A stretch of DNA of 64,000 bases from Cephalotus follicularis (lineage: Eukaryota; Streptophyta; Magnoliopsida; Oxalidales; Cephalotaceae), in the NCBI GenBank assembly GCA_001972305.1, contig BDDD01001811.1:126690-190689 (forward strand). Reading direction: 5' to 3'. Under the pieces are notes generated by a model that saw only the letters and a program-made list of their open reading frames with translations, was not told the origin of the DNA and searched no databases. Positions 42,907 through 55,422 of this stretch are shown one piece after another. The position numbers and the translations under genes were made by a program. Each line of letters opens with the position of its first letter. Positions within the stretch are counted from its first letter, which is position 1.

Positions 42907-45900
42907 TCCACCCCTCCTTCAAGGAATTTCGTCCTCGAAATTAAAACAAATCTAGAACAAGTGCGGGTAGCGTTCTCAGATTCCTCCTCACGCTCCCAAG
43001 TTGCTTCATCAGGTCGGTGGAACTGCCATTGAACCTTGACCACGGATATGGTTCGGTTCCTCAAAGTCTGCGTCTTCCGATCAAGAATCCGCAGAGGCAA
43101 CTCCTCACAAGATAGATCATCCCGTACCAGAACAGTATCATAATCCAGGACATGTGACGAGTCTGGAATATATCTCCTCAGCATAGATATATGAAAGACG
43201 TCGTGCACGTTTGACAGTGCAGGAGGTAAGGCAAGCTGGTAGGCTACCTCCCTGACTCTCTCCAAAATCTCAAAGGGTCCGATGTAGCGTGGTGCTAATT
43301 TGCCCTTCTTCCCGAATCTTTGTACCCCCTTCCACGGAGATACTTTCAAAAATACATGATCACCAACACTGAAGGTCAGAGGCCTCCTCTTTACGCTGTC
43401 AGTGTAGCTCTTCTGCCTACTCTGTGCAGCAAGCAGCTTCTTTTTTATCATCCTGATCTTTTCCAAAGTTTCATCCACCAACTCAGTCCCGAGTAAAGGT
43501 CGCTCCCCGACCTCATCCCAACACACAGGAGATCTGCACTTCCTCCCATACAGTGCCTCAAACGGTTCCATGCCTATACTGGAATGATAGCTGTTATTAT
43601 AAGAGAACTCTATCAGAGGAATGTGATCCCCCCAAGCACCAGCAAAATCAATAATACAGGCCCGTAGCATATCCTCCAGAGTCTGGATGGTACGCTCATA
43701 CTGCCCATCAGTCTGAGGGTGGAAGGCAGTACTCAGGTTCAGCTTCGTCCCGAAAGCTGTCTGAAATCTCTTCCAGAAGTTGGAAGTGAAGATGGCATCT
43801 CTATCACATACGATGTTGACTGGAACACCGTGCAGGCTCACTATCTCCTTTACATACAAATGAGCTAGCTTGCTCGCAGAATCGGTAACATGTGTAGGCA
43901 GAAAGTGCGCTGATTTGGTGAGTCTATCCACGATAACCCACACGACGTTATGACAGTTCTGAGTCAGAGGAAAACCTGAAACAAAATCCATCGTAACATG
44001 TTCCCACTTCCACTCTGGAATTGGCAAAGGTTGTAGCAAACCTGCCGGTCCCTGGTGCTCGGCCCTAACTGTCTGGCAAGTCAAACACCTTGCCACATAC
44101 ACGGCAATCTCTCGTTTCATGCCAGGCCACCAGTAACACTTCTTCATGTCTTGATGCATTTTAGTTCTACTAGGATGAATACTGTACAGAGATTTATGAG
44201 CCCCACGAAGTAGCTCATCCTTCAGTCTTTGTTCATTCGGAAGACACACACGTCCCCGATACCTCAGAATACCATCAGCATGCACTCGAAAATCGGACTC
44301 CGAATCCAAGTTCTCTCGGATCCGCTGCAATTCAGGATCATGTGGTTGTGCATCCCTGATGTGATCCAGTAACACAGGCTGTACTCGCATGTCAGCTAAA
44401 AAGATCCCCGGTGACTGATTAAACGGAGACCACTCTTGGAAGTCCTCCACCATCTTCCATTGCGACACCATCGCACTGGCAAGCATAGCCTTGCGGCTCA
44501 AGGCATCAGCGACCACATTCGCTTTCCCCGGGTGGCACTGGACACTGCAATCATAATCATTAAAGAATTCCACCCACCTGCGCTGCCTCATGTTCAGTGT
44601 GTCCTGACAAAACAGGTACCTCAAGCTTTTATGATCGGTAAAGATCTCAAACTGCGTCCCATAAAGATAGTGCCTCCACTTCTGAAGGGCGAAGACAATA
44701 GCTGCAAGCTCAAGGTCATGAGTCGGGTAGTTTTCTTCATATGGCTTTAGCTTCCTTGAGGCATATGCAATCACTCTGCCTCGCTGCATCAATACATAAC
44801 CCAAACCCTTACCTGCTGCATCACTATAGACTGCAAAGCCTTCATTACCATCAGGTAACGCCAAGGCAGGAGCGGAAACCAACCGATCCTTTAGTTCACA
44901 AAAACTAGCCTCACAGTCTTCGTCCCAAATAAAAGGAGTCTTCTTCTGGGTCAGTCTAGTCAAGGGTTCGGCTATCCGCGAAAAGTTCTGGATGAACCTC
45001 CGGTAATATCCTACCAACCCAAGGAAACTGCGCACTTCTGTCACATTCTTCGGTTGCGGCCAGTCTCGTACTACTTCAGTCTTTGACGGATCCATCGCCA
45101 AGCCTTCTCCAGATACTATGTGACCGAGAAAGATCACATGGTCAAGCCAGAACTCACACTTGCCAAACTTGGCATACAACCGGTGTTCTCTGAGAACTTG
45201 TAATACTTGCCTCAGATGATGAGCGTGCTCCTCCTCGCTCCTTGAATATACCAGTATGTCATCAATGAATACCACAACAAACTGGTCCAGGTAGGGTCAG
45301 AATACGTCATTCATCAATGACATAAAATCTGCCGGTGCATTGGTAACACAAAATGGCATCACCAAGAACTTGTAATGACCATACCGTGTCCGAAAGGCAG
45401 TCTTCTCAATGTCTCCTTCCCTTACTCGCAGTTGGTGGTAACCCGACCTCAAGTCGAGCTTGGAAAACACCCTTGATCCTTGCAACTGATCAAACAACTC
45501 CCCAATGTGGGGTAAAGGATATTTATTCTTGATAGTTGCCTTCTTCAACATTCGGTAGTCGATACAGAGCCTCATCGACCCATCCTTCTTCTTGACAAAC
45601 AGTACAGGTGCTCCCCACGGGGAAACACTAGGTCGAATAAAACCCTTATCGATCAAGTCTTGCAACTGTAATTTCAGTTCCCTCAATTCTACAGGAGCCA
45701 TTCTATATGGTGCCTTAGAAATAGGAGCTGTACCTGGTATAAGATCGATAACAAACTCCATATTTCTCCTCGGTGGCAAAGACCCCAAGTCATCAGGAAA
45801 TACATCCAAAAATTCGCACACAACTACAATTTCCTCCAAGCTCACGCCTTTCTCTTTCCTTCGATCAATCACATAGGCCAGGTATCCCTCGCATCCTTTC

Positions 45901-46320
45901 TCCGGGTATCTCGATGCTCGGATAAAAGATATGATCTGTGTCGAGAACCCCTTGTCTCCCTTGAACTGAAAAGTCATTCCGTCGGGCAGACAAAAATCCA
46001 CAGTCTTATGGTAGCAATCCATACGAGCACGGTGTGCCGATAGCCTATCCATTCCCAATATAACATCGAAGTCACGGATGGGCAACACAATCAAATCTGC
46101 ATACAAAGGAATGTCTGCCATAGACATCTCACAACTCCTATATACCGAGTCAGTATACATGGAAGTCCCAGTCGGTGTACTCACATCAAGTATGTAGACA
46201 TGCAGTCAGGGGTGACATCTAAACAAGATGCAAAACGTGTAGATATAAAAGAATGTGATGCTCCAGAATCCATCAGTACTATAGCAGAATAACCATATAT
46301 ATATACAAAGTACCTCCAAC
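42907..46320 (-). pseudogene. gypsy C protease, RT, RNase H, integrase
   Basis: Protease near 46280: LMDSGASHSFIS (a DSGA active site), followed by a frame change and [14 protein letters not shown] (~46080). [22 protein letters not shown], a FLVMPF segment, then a TGA at 45294-45296 just before the FIDDILVYS box (~45262). From 45293 to the end pol is open: RNase H ([21 protein letters not shown]), HHCC zinc region (~44200-44080), core with [19 protein letters not shown] and QTDGQYERT, and the chromodomain-like [16 protein letters not shown] (~43030). A small frame change after EATWE makes the frame miss its usual YPHLF end and run through the polypurine tract into the LTR, stopping at 42882. 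The best-kept pol after gypsy A. Confidence 0.92.
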
Positions 46321-47511
46321 AACAGAAGTCGACTCTGGAACCTCTCTCTGAGCAAGTACAAAAATTCTACCTTTTGCGATGCCCTTGCCGGTATCCCTCC
46401 TCTGTGATGGTCCCGTCGCCGCACCGCTGCTACTCCCCGGTCCAGTAGGCACTGTAGTAGGACTCTTTGGACAGTCCTTCACTGAATGACCAGGTGCCCC
46501 GTACCTCAAGCACCAACCATTAAATCTCCAGCAATCTTTTTGTTGATGGCCGGTACAACCACAGTAAAAGCATCCTCCAGATCTAGCATTACTCCCTTGG
46601 CTAGGAGTACCCTCTGAAGCTGTTTGTTGAGACTTGTTCTTCGACGATTTCGTCGGAGAACCACCATCTTGCCACTTTGACAATGCTAGTCGGGACTGTG
46701 TAGGACTCTTTTTACTCTCCTTTGCACGAACTCTCTCAGCTCGGTCCTCGCTGGATATCGTCTCCAACAGTCTGGCTTTCTGAGCAACCTCCACAAAAGT
46801 CCTCAGCTCCATTGCTCTAATCCTTGACCAAAGATCCGGTCGCAAACCTCTCAGGAATCACCAAATCTTCTTCGCTTCATCAGCTACCAGATAAGGTGAA
46901 TGTCTGGCCAGCTCCATGAACCTTGCTTGATACTCAGCCACAATCACCTCACCCTATCGCAACTCCAAGAGCTCAGTCTCTCATCGCTCTTGCTCAATAA
47001 GAGGAACATAAGTCTCCAAGAACTCCGTCTGGAATCTGTCCCAAGTACTGTTCAGTCTCTGTGTTTCCCATTTTTCCCTAACCATCTCCCACCAATGAGT
47101 GGCCTCACCCCATAGGCGGCACACAGCAAACTTCAGTTTCTGAGCATCAGTACAGTCCATCACTTCAAAGATCTTCTCCAGGTCTTCCAGCCATCTCTCA
47201 GCAATCGTAGCATCAAGTTCTCCCTTGAAGCTGGGTGGATTCAGCCTCATGTACTTCTCAATATCTCTCCCAAAATGGTTTCCATCCTCTCCCGGGCAGT
47301 GGTCCGGAGCCCTATGTTGCGGTCGAGCTTGCGCGTTTTACTGGCGCATCTCCTTCGCATTAGCCCTGTTAAAGGCTATCTATTAGTGAAAATAGTCCGC
47401 AATCTGAGCCATCGGATCTCTATCGTCTTGGGGAATATTCACCCCTTGCGGGATATTTTCCTCCTCAGGGGCATTAGCTCCAGCCCTAGCGCGTGTTCTT
47501 CTACGGTCCAT
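46321..47511 (-). pseudogene. gypsy C gag
   Basis: Starts at ATG 47511 (MDRRRTRARAG), 112 bases after the 5' LTR. Stops follow at about 47390 and 47340. The core is open at 46981-47250: LNPPSFKGELDATIAERWLE, the AVCRLWGEATHWWE segment and RFQTEFLETYVP, typical of gypsy retrotrans_gag. Further stops lie near 46978 and 46955. The C-terminal part has one full zinc knuckle CFYCGCTGHQQKDC and a second, CLRYGAPGHSVKDC, in which a Cys is Tyr. Confidence 0.88.
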
Positions 47512-47610
47512 TTGTTCCTATAAGAAGAGTGACAGTCAGTCATGACTTTTAGGAAAACAATTCATTAATTGCCAAGGAAAGTATCCTAGCTAAGCATATG
47601 TGGAATATGC

Positions 47611-47623
47611 TCTGATACCACGC
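47611..47623 (-). other. gypsy C primer-binding site
   Basis: On the minus strand TGGTATCAGAG follows three bases after the 5' LTR end. It matches the initiator-Met tRNA complement, as in gypsy A and B. Confidence 0.93.
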
Positions 47624-49995
47624 TGTCACACCCCGTTTTCGGGAAGGCAGACATAAAAGCGGTAAAGGCAATTAACACAAAAGGCAGCTCATGTAAAAAC
47701 CATAAAATTTAAACTTTTAACAAGCTGTCAATTGCGGAAGCATAAAATATCCATAAGCTGTAAAACCTGTAGCGTGCATCCCATACTACACGCTACCCAA
47801 AACAACCCAACGTTGTTAATCGCCCGTAAAATGGAGCGTGAATTACAGTACAAGATTAAAATCCATCAGTAAACAAAATCATAACAACGGTACATCAGTC
47901 CTTTAACCAAAACCAGTTTTATTACAAGACAGGTGAAAGCAAAATCAAGAACATAACAGCTTGATCTTCGTCCATGTCAGTCCAACCGGTCCACTGCATC
48001 AATTTGCAAAGTAGGGGGTTAGCCTTTGTCCTCACTCAGCTAAGTCATAAAAGTAAATCGGGATCAACATGAAGCATGTCATGATATGAATGCATAAATG
48101 ATGCAGTGTAGTGGAGACCCCAGTTTCTATACATATGAATATATATATAAACAAACACATAACAATTCACAGAGCAAACAGTGAATTCAAGCAGTAACAG
48201 TACAGTAAACAGGACAGTAGTGATCGTTTAGATCCACAACAGGCAGGTTATTTCCAAAATGTTTCAAAAGTAACAACATCTGAAATATTGCATTTTCAGT
48301 AGAAAATACGTTTAAACAATTTCAGTAGTGGAAATCGCTTTCCAAAGATGTTTGAAAATACGATATCAATATTCATTTCGTACTCAATATAGTAGTTTCA
48401 AATTACATATGCATTTCTAAAGTAACAACACATTAGAAATCATAATCCGAGTACAAACTGGCAGTAAAACAGTATATGTGCAATGCATACAAATTCTCAA
48501 ATGCACCCTAACAGGAATCGGGATCGTTTCATATCGTTAGATGAAGAAATCTCCAAACAGTACCCAAAAGACGTCGATGTCGATAAAAGGCGTCGATGTC
48601 TTTGTCCATTAACGTCGATGTCCAAGTCCTCAGTGTCAGCGCGTTCTACTGTCTAAAGACGTCGATGTCCATCATACGCATCGACGCTCAAGGTCTGGAA
48701 CCTTAGAACGACAGTGTATTATTCACGGCGTCGACGCGTTAAGGTGGGAACCTTAGGCGTCGACGTGTAATACGTCAAAACCCAACCAGGTGGCCTAAGG
48801 TGTCGATGTCTTTCCATAGACGTCGATCCCTTTCACATCAGTAACTAGGCAAAACCCATAAGACGTCGATGTTCATAAAAGGCGTCGATGTCTACCGAGC
48901 AGCAGTCGTCTTCTTCCTCATGACTTAACAAACAGTAGCCATTACAAACCATAATCATGCACAATAACAAGTAATCAAGGTAGGAAACCAACATGCAGAT
49001 ACTCATTACATATCGAGCACATCATGGCATCGATTCAGTGACAAAATCAGTTCAGTAATCATGCATTTCATACACCAAAACCATAGAGCATGCATGAATA
49101 TCAATCTCAAGATTACAGTCATGGCTTTCCCCTACCTTTCGTCCCAAGTTAGGAACTGGAAAGTCCACCTCTTTACGTTCCAAACTCATCACAGCAGCCT
49201 CTAGGTCCTTCCCGTTGCTACAAGCCACTAGCTCCAAGCTCCAAGCTCCAACCAAGCTCAACAATGGTGGAAATGTTTTCTCTCCTTAACTCTCTGTTTT
49301 CTTTCACAGATGTCTCAGCCGAACCAGGGATGAAGAGAGGAGGCGTTTTATGCAGGTCGAACATCTCTCTTCCCTCTCTGGCCCATTGCATGCATCTCAC
49401 AGATCCATTTTCCCATTTTCTCTCTTTCCCAGTTCTGTCCCGTTTCTTTTGTAGGAGCAGACGTTGAAGGTGGCACCATAGCCTGCATGCACAGCTAAGT
49501 GTCATGCCCTTCCTCCCATTCTGGCACCTACATGCCTGGTATCAAGCCAGCATGCACAACACGTATCAATCATGCCCTAAGGCGCCTGAGAGAGGCTAAA
49601 AAAAGATTCCTCTTTGCACGTTGTTTGTCAGCAGAGTAACATGCCTTGCATTCGAAGTTAACACGTCGACGTCTTTCCAAAGACGTAGATGTCTTTCACC
49701 ATTTTACGCGAGGACGTCAATGTCTTCGTATGCATCGATGTGCATGTGCATGCAGCTACGTGTGCCATTTTGCCTCAAGGACGTTGCGTGATTCCAAAGG
49801 CGTCGACACGTTTCCCCCAGAACAGCGTCGTTTTAGCCTTTTTAACATTCTTTTAGCATATAACTCTAAAACTCAACATTATAGGAATTTTGGGAAAACA
49901 TCACCAAATTCGGAAAGTCCATCATTTTATTAATTCCACAATTAAAGTACAAGTACATTGTGAAATTACATTACATGAAAATCTCGGGTGTTACA
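47624..49995 (-). mobile_element. gypsy C 5' LTR (2372 bp)
   Basis: Carries the better-preserved motif arrays: motif starts 48571, 48590, 48612, 48633, 48659, 48678, 48728, 48757, 48800, 48820, 48863, 48882 and 48903, plus 49663, 49683, 49714, 49732, 49781 and 49800. Most spacings are 18-22 or about twice that. A CATAAAA TATA-like sequence lies near 49350 on the minus strand, between the two clusters. Confidence 0.92.
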
Positions 49996-50917
49996 ATAAC
50001 TATAAATTTACGTACACATTGAGACTTTTGGCAAACCTCCCTAGAAACCCCGTTTCCAGTCTGCCTATACCTGATCAGGGTTTTATGAGTCTCAATGGAC
50101 AAAAATAATATAGAGGCGATCACCCTTCACGCGGGAGTGACAATCCCTTATTGCGAACTCGCCCATACATCTCAATGAAGCTCCCATAAGGCCCAAAGAC
50201 AACCCTTTTTCCAGCACGTGGCTAGTGCTGGGAAAGGCAGAAATCAAAGCCACGCAGTCACAACACAATGCATGCCAGTCGCTCAGGTAAAGATACAACG
50301 TAGCTCCACGAATGGTCTACTAGTCACCATAGACTATACACTACCGAGACTATAGGAATCCTATTGACATAGGTATGACTTTCCAAATAGGTTTCCTATG
50401 GTGGGTCTGTTCAGTCTCATGCTCCTTAGCACGAACCTTGCATTATACTTTAGGATAAATCCAAATGTTAACGAGATAATCCATCCTCCACTAAACCCGG
50501 GAGCAAGCATAATACGGTAAGTCTTTGCTGTTCATCTATTGCCCTAAGAAAGTGAACCTATGCCTTGGAACGTTTTGTCAGAAGGGAGTAAGGATCTCAT
50601 TCTCAAAACCTCTCAGGCATGAGATCCAACCCCTCGAACGACAGGGCACTATATGTTTACTTGGATGACATGGTGATCACCTGATCCATTTAAGATGGTT
50701 TGGGATATACATATAGTGGGTTGCCATTTTTGATTGAATATGCACTATTAAAACACGAAAAGGAATTTAGATTATATAAATAGAGAGTGTAATATACACA
50801 CATGTAGCCGCCCCACGGCTTAAAGAGATATCTCCAGTTAAGGAGTGCATCTCATACATACATATATATTTATGCAGAGCCACCTCGTAGCATGCAGGGA
50901 CACCCATACTCTAACAA

Positions 50918-51364
50918 TCTCCCACTTGGCCCTTAAGCCACGAAGACCTTTAGCCTAAGCCCATCGCACTTCCGCTATAGCTTAAGTACTACTAATGCTC
51001 ATGGCATTGGTCAATGGGTCTGCCAAAATTTGCTATCCTTGCAAATCTCTCTAGGATAATGTTTCCTCTATATACGATCTCATGAATCATATAATATAAT
51101 GATACCGTTGCTTATGTTTAGAGCGGTAATGAGTCTGGGTTCCATAGCCTATGCAAAGGCCCTCTATCGTCGTCACTCTACACAACTGGACGAACGTAAG
51201 ATGGAACTAAAAAAAATTCCACAATGAACTTTCGCTACCAAATAGCAACTTTTTGGTATCATATGTTATAACATACTCTTATTCATGGTTAAGTCAACAG
51301 TATCCCACTGTTGTAGACTCCTCCAACTCACATAGCACCTTCGTTCAGGATAATCACATATCCT
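50918..51364 (-). pseudogene. copia D RNase H 3' end and polypurine tract
   Basis: Collinear with 26878-27250 of copia F: polypurine-like CCAAGTGGGAGAT next to the LTR, then decayed sequence of the RNase H C-terminal region (GGCCAATGGGTCTGCC-like block shared with F's CAGTGGGTCTGTTG). No open frame survives. Gypsy B is inserted at 51370. Confidence 0.6.
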
Positions 51365-51369
51365 GATAC

Positions 51370-53465
51370 TGTAACACCCCGATTCGGAACCGGGATCACT
51401 CCCGATTCGGGATCAGTGTGTCACACAAAACTGAACTAAAACATATCAAAGATCTTAATCTTAATCATCATCAATACGAGGTGGTTCTAAAAATCTAAAA
51501 ACATGTATCATCTTGGAACATAAACTGAATTTGAAACATAATCTGAAAACTTTGTTATAAACCAAAAATCACAATACTGTTTAGATAACTGACCTATACA
51601 CGACCATAACACTACTAAGAACATAACCGGGTCAAACTCCTAGATGATCCTCTGACATAGGGTAACTCTCTCATCACACTTGCCCATGCTGTCCCTGAAA
51701 ACCTGCAGCATGGAAAACAAAAACGCGGCTGAGCAAACCTCAGTACAGATATAGAATCATAAAACAGTTTACGAACAGTTTATGAAACAAATTAATAACG
51801 AAACAACATAAATACGAATCAAAACAGATACGAATCAAAACAGAACAGTTTACAAATCATAACAGAACGAAACAAAACTGTATCCGAAACAAAGCAGTTT
51901 ACCAAAACGAAACGGTATCCGAAACAAAACAATATCATGCTCAATACAGTATCTGAAACAAACACGATACGGTACAAAACATTTCACGAAACGAAACACT
52001 CTACGAAATAGAATAGAATAATTTGCGGAACAAAAGAAAATAGTTTATGAACAGTACGAAACAAACAGATTACGGAACAAAACAAAACATTAAACGATAA
52101 ATGATAATTTGAAAGCAGTAAGATTTCAAAGTTAACACAAAACAAACCTCTTAATCAATAAATCAGTTTAAACATTCTTTGAAATCATATATGAACTTTC
52201 ATAAAAACCAAATCCATAACTTTCAAAATGTATGACAAACTTTTCAAAACATAAGTTTCATACTGAGCCACATAACATATCACATAACATAAATTTGGCA
52301 AGGGAGTAGCTAATTCCACATGCCTCGACTCATGGGTCATTGTACACTGTTCATGACCATATAACATAACAATAGGTTTAATACGTCCAATTCGCAGAAG
52401 TCTCATCTAAACATATTTTTGAACTCACTAAGGTAAGTCCAAGTTGTCCAATTCATCCAATTTCAAATTATAATACTGGTTCAGCTCATAATATCGTAAA
52501 ACGATTACAGAAATACATAATTCAACCGAAAACAGAATGTAACGGAGAAGGGTTCAAAGTTTACCGAAAGCAGTCGAAACAGAGCATAGAGCCATAATCA
52601 CATCGCGGAACTGGAGCGGCTCACACCGATGCAAAGAGCGGAGTCAGAAAACTGTCTGAAACAAGTCGCCGGAGACAGCCGCGCGTGGGCTCACGCGCCG
52701 CTGCTTGCCAGCGTGTGTCTGTCACGCGTCACCGGTCAGACGAACTGAGGGTCCGATCTGGACCGTTTGAGGCCGGTGATTCCATATCTGGGGCGCGTTT
52801 GCCACGAAACCGCCGCGTTTGGCCCGAACAGACGCCTTTGACCGCGGCTTGACTTGCGTCGATCTGCTTTTCCGGCGTCGCCAAGGGTCGAGGCCGGTCG
52901 GGTTCGCTTCCTCTCGTCGCCAGGATGCCGAATATGTCCTTGGCTTGTCGTGCTGATCACCGGAGAGGGAGAATCGACGCCAAACAGGTCCAGGAGAGAG
53001 AAGACGTCGCGCACGCCGTTGGAGACGTCGGTCGGTGCACGGGTTGGGTGCGGTGGACTCAGGAAGTTGCAGGGGTTCGACCGGTGTCTTCGCCGGCGCC
53101 ATATCGGTGCATGTGGCGATGGCAGAGGGTGAGAGGGGAGAGAGAGAGGTTGTCCGGGAGAGAGAGAGAGAGAGAGAGAGTCGGAGAGAAACAATTTTTT
53201 TGTTTTTTTGACATAAAACTAGGGTTTTTGACTTTTAAAAATGCTGAAAATGGGTTTTTTATTAAAAAATTAAAAAGTCAAATTTTTTTTTTCTATTCAT
53301 AGACTTAATATCAAAACCCACTAGGCTAATGCCAAAACCCGCCTAGCCTAGGCAAAAGCAAAACAAACCAAAAAATAGGTAGTCCACAAACCGAAAAAAA
53401 ATCGACAGCCCATTCGAAACAAATCGAAAGCCCGAAAATTCTATACGGAAAAACGGGATATTACA
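51370..53465 (-). mobile_element. gypsy B 3' LTR (2096 bp)
   Basis: Shares both ends with the 5' LTR, but its middle (51742-52325) matches the GGCATGTGGAATTAGC to ACTGAGGTTTGCTC block of gypsy A and lacks the block that fills the middle of B's 5' LTR. The GC-rich part (52590-53150) holds long open frames on both strands; I do not accept them as genes (see rejected). A GA run lies near 53158-53180. Confidence 0.9.
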
Positions 53466-53481
53466 TTTCCACCCCCCTTAA

Positions 53482-55328
53482 GAAGATTTCGTCCCGAAAT
53501 CTAAAACCACTACTAACCTGAAGCAAACAGATTATCCCAACGAAACTCACCATATCGTATCAGCGAAAATCTCAAACCATATGTAAAAGAAGTATGGATA
53601 ACCATTACAACCATACTCTTAGGATTTCCCGAAAATCGGGCATGATGTATTCGTTTATCGGACTCCATGCCACCTGATAAACCACAGTTTATATGTTTGG
53701 TGATCAATTCTCATATCTCATCACAATCTATATGTTAGGGTTCAGCCCGCACCAGACTACATCACAACTAAATCAAAAATACCATTTACATGCGAAGGAC
53801 AGTCCTTTCAATACTCTCAAGGATTGGCTTAATCATATCCAATAATATCATACGCATGCAAAAGATAATCATGTCAAAGAAATAATCATTTGAGACATTC
53901 TAACTCTTATAATCTCCCAAAAATTGGGCATGTAGTATTCGTTTATCGGACTTATGCCCCCTGTAAAGAAAACACAATTTATATCCACACTCCCGAAGGA
54001 GGAACAATCAATTATAAATGGGCTCAGCCCTCAGTAAACCACAATTTAAGTCCGAATCATCATTCCAATCTCTCAAGTATAAACTCATGCATATCCAATA
54101 TATCGACACACATCTCATAAGCACTGCCACATGTCGGCAGGTCGATAACTGAATAAACATATCTCTTAAGTTATCTCTTATACATAACAAGTCTCATAAA
54201 TCTATACAATTTAGTTTATAAGCAAAAGGTACTCTTCACAAACCATATAAACAAATCCATATCCATGATCATAAGCAGTGAATGTGTGCAGAGGTGTAGC
54301 AGATATATATAATATCGATCATATGAGATGCATATATAGCATAAAAAGAAAATGTGAACAATGTCATATCATATCCATATAAGCCATAGCATAATCTATC
54401 ATCAGTAACTCCACCATATGTCATCATCCAAAGACTTTTATCCATATCAATCCATGACCATGCTATATCTATTACATTTCATATCCGTTTACGGTCCATA
54501 TCCATTTACAATCTATATCCGTTTATGATTCATAGCCATTTAGCACTCAACTAGGAATCCAGAGGTAAACTCCATATGTAGTTGAAGTCGAGGGGTGGAC
54601 TAAATACAGATACTGTCTCATACCAGCATATAAATAGTTAACTGTCACATCGGTCCATTCACAAACTATTTCGAGCATCCATGCAATGTCCACCCATTCA
54701 ATAACAGTCCATCCGATCACTAACTGTTCAATAACAACCCATTCGATCACTGTCTGTTCTATAACGGGTCACACGATCACTATCCGTTCAACAAGGGTCC
54801 TTACGATCACGATCTGTTCAACAACAGTCCTTACGATCACGATCTGTTCAACAACGGTCCTTACGATCACGATCTGTTCAATAACGGTCCTTAACGATAC
54901 TATGCGATCGATAACGATACACTAGACATCCATATACTATCCATTCGCAATGACCATTCATATTCTATCTCGATCAACCACTATTCGATAAGGAAGCTAT
55001 TTAGACAACACTTATGCCTTTCGGCCCATTCGATCAATCGCTTAGCATTACGGCTCGTTCAGTCGATCTTTTAATCGCTATACAGTTGGCTCATACCGTG
55101 CATCCTCTTCTGAAACAACTGACTCAGCTTCCGGATTAACATTCCTTAGTCGTCCGACTCTTCGTGTCATCAAAGAAACAAAACCGAAACGGAGAAAAAC
55201 AAAGAGAGGCAGAAAACTGGAATGCAAAGGACATATCGAAACGACTCTTAAGGAATAGCCCTAACCCAAATGTCTACCCATCTCACAGGTCAAACCTAGA
55301 TAGGTCTTATAAGGAAAGAAAAACCTTT
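53482..55328 (-). other. gypsy B internal region, no coding capacity
   Basis: About 1.85 kb with no Gag, protease, RT or integrase motif on either strand. The 5' part (55200-55320, minus) keeps the leader of gypsy A: GACCTATCTAGGTTTGACCT against GACCTAACTAGGTTTGACCT. A ~30-base segment around GTATTCGTTTATCGGACT occurs twice (53645 and 53937). A repeated ATATCCGTTTA-type block lies at 54480-54545, and a 30-bp array at 54697-54907. Confidence 0.8.
54697..54907. repeat. 30-bp tandem array in gypsy B
   Basis: Seven units of 30 bp, consensus beginning TTCAACAACGGTCC and ending ACGATCACGATCTG. Units 4-6 are nearly identical; units 1-3 and 7 are diverged, as in arrays that grow from the middle. Confidence 0.93.
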
Positions 55329-55422
55329 CTCTGATACCATAACTGTAACACCCCGATTCAGAACCGGGAGTGATTCTCTGATACCATAACTGTAACACCC
55401 CGATTCAGAACCGGGATCACTC
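55329..55422 (-). repeat. 47-bp duplication of primer site and LTR end
   Basis: CTCTGATACCATAAC (primer site, plus view) followed by TGTAACACCCCGATTC occurs at 55329 and again at 55376. The first 40 bases are identical and the last seven differ (GGAGTGATT versus GGATCACTC). The outer copy at 55376 adjoins the real LTR; the inner one is an extra. Confidence 0.95.

Larger units (their letters stand above)
40149..49995 (-). mobile_element. gypsy C, near-complete Tekay-like element
   Basis: 9847 bp on the minus strand with a perfect TSD ATAAC (40144-40148 and 49996-50000). D' carries the unoccupied site (ATAGTTATCACGAC near 60555, opposite strand). LTRs run TGTAACGCCCGAG/TGTAACACCCGAG to CGGGGTGTGACA. 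Contains primer site, gag and pol remnants and polypurine tract in normal order. Confidence 0.95.
38586..50917 (-). mobile_element. copia D 3' LTR, split by gypsy C
   Basis: Minus-strand LTR: starts TGTTAGAGTATGG at 50917 beside polypurine-like CCAAGTGGGAGAT, ends ...CCGGGTTCCAACA at 38586. Without gypsy C and one TSD it measures about 2480 bp, close to its copy D' (59645-62068, 2424 bp). GC-rich open frames around 38710-39550 on both strands are LTR sequence also present, rearranged, in D'. Confidence 0.88.

Noticed and set aside
52722..53194. LTR-encoded protein conserved in both gypsy B LTRs (also 57187-57720)
   Set aside because: Both LTRs keep an open frame rich in Arg, Ser and Pro, which looked like a captured gene. 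But a 4-base difference (GGAGAGGGAGAATC versus GGGGAGAATC) shifts the frame between copies, and the opposite strand is open too. Better explained by base composition.
54686..54925. 79-residue protein with a Thr/Ile 10-residue repeat
   Set aside because: It is the translation of the 30-bp tandem array; a 30-bp unit is always in frame with itself.
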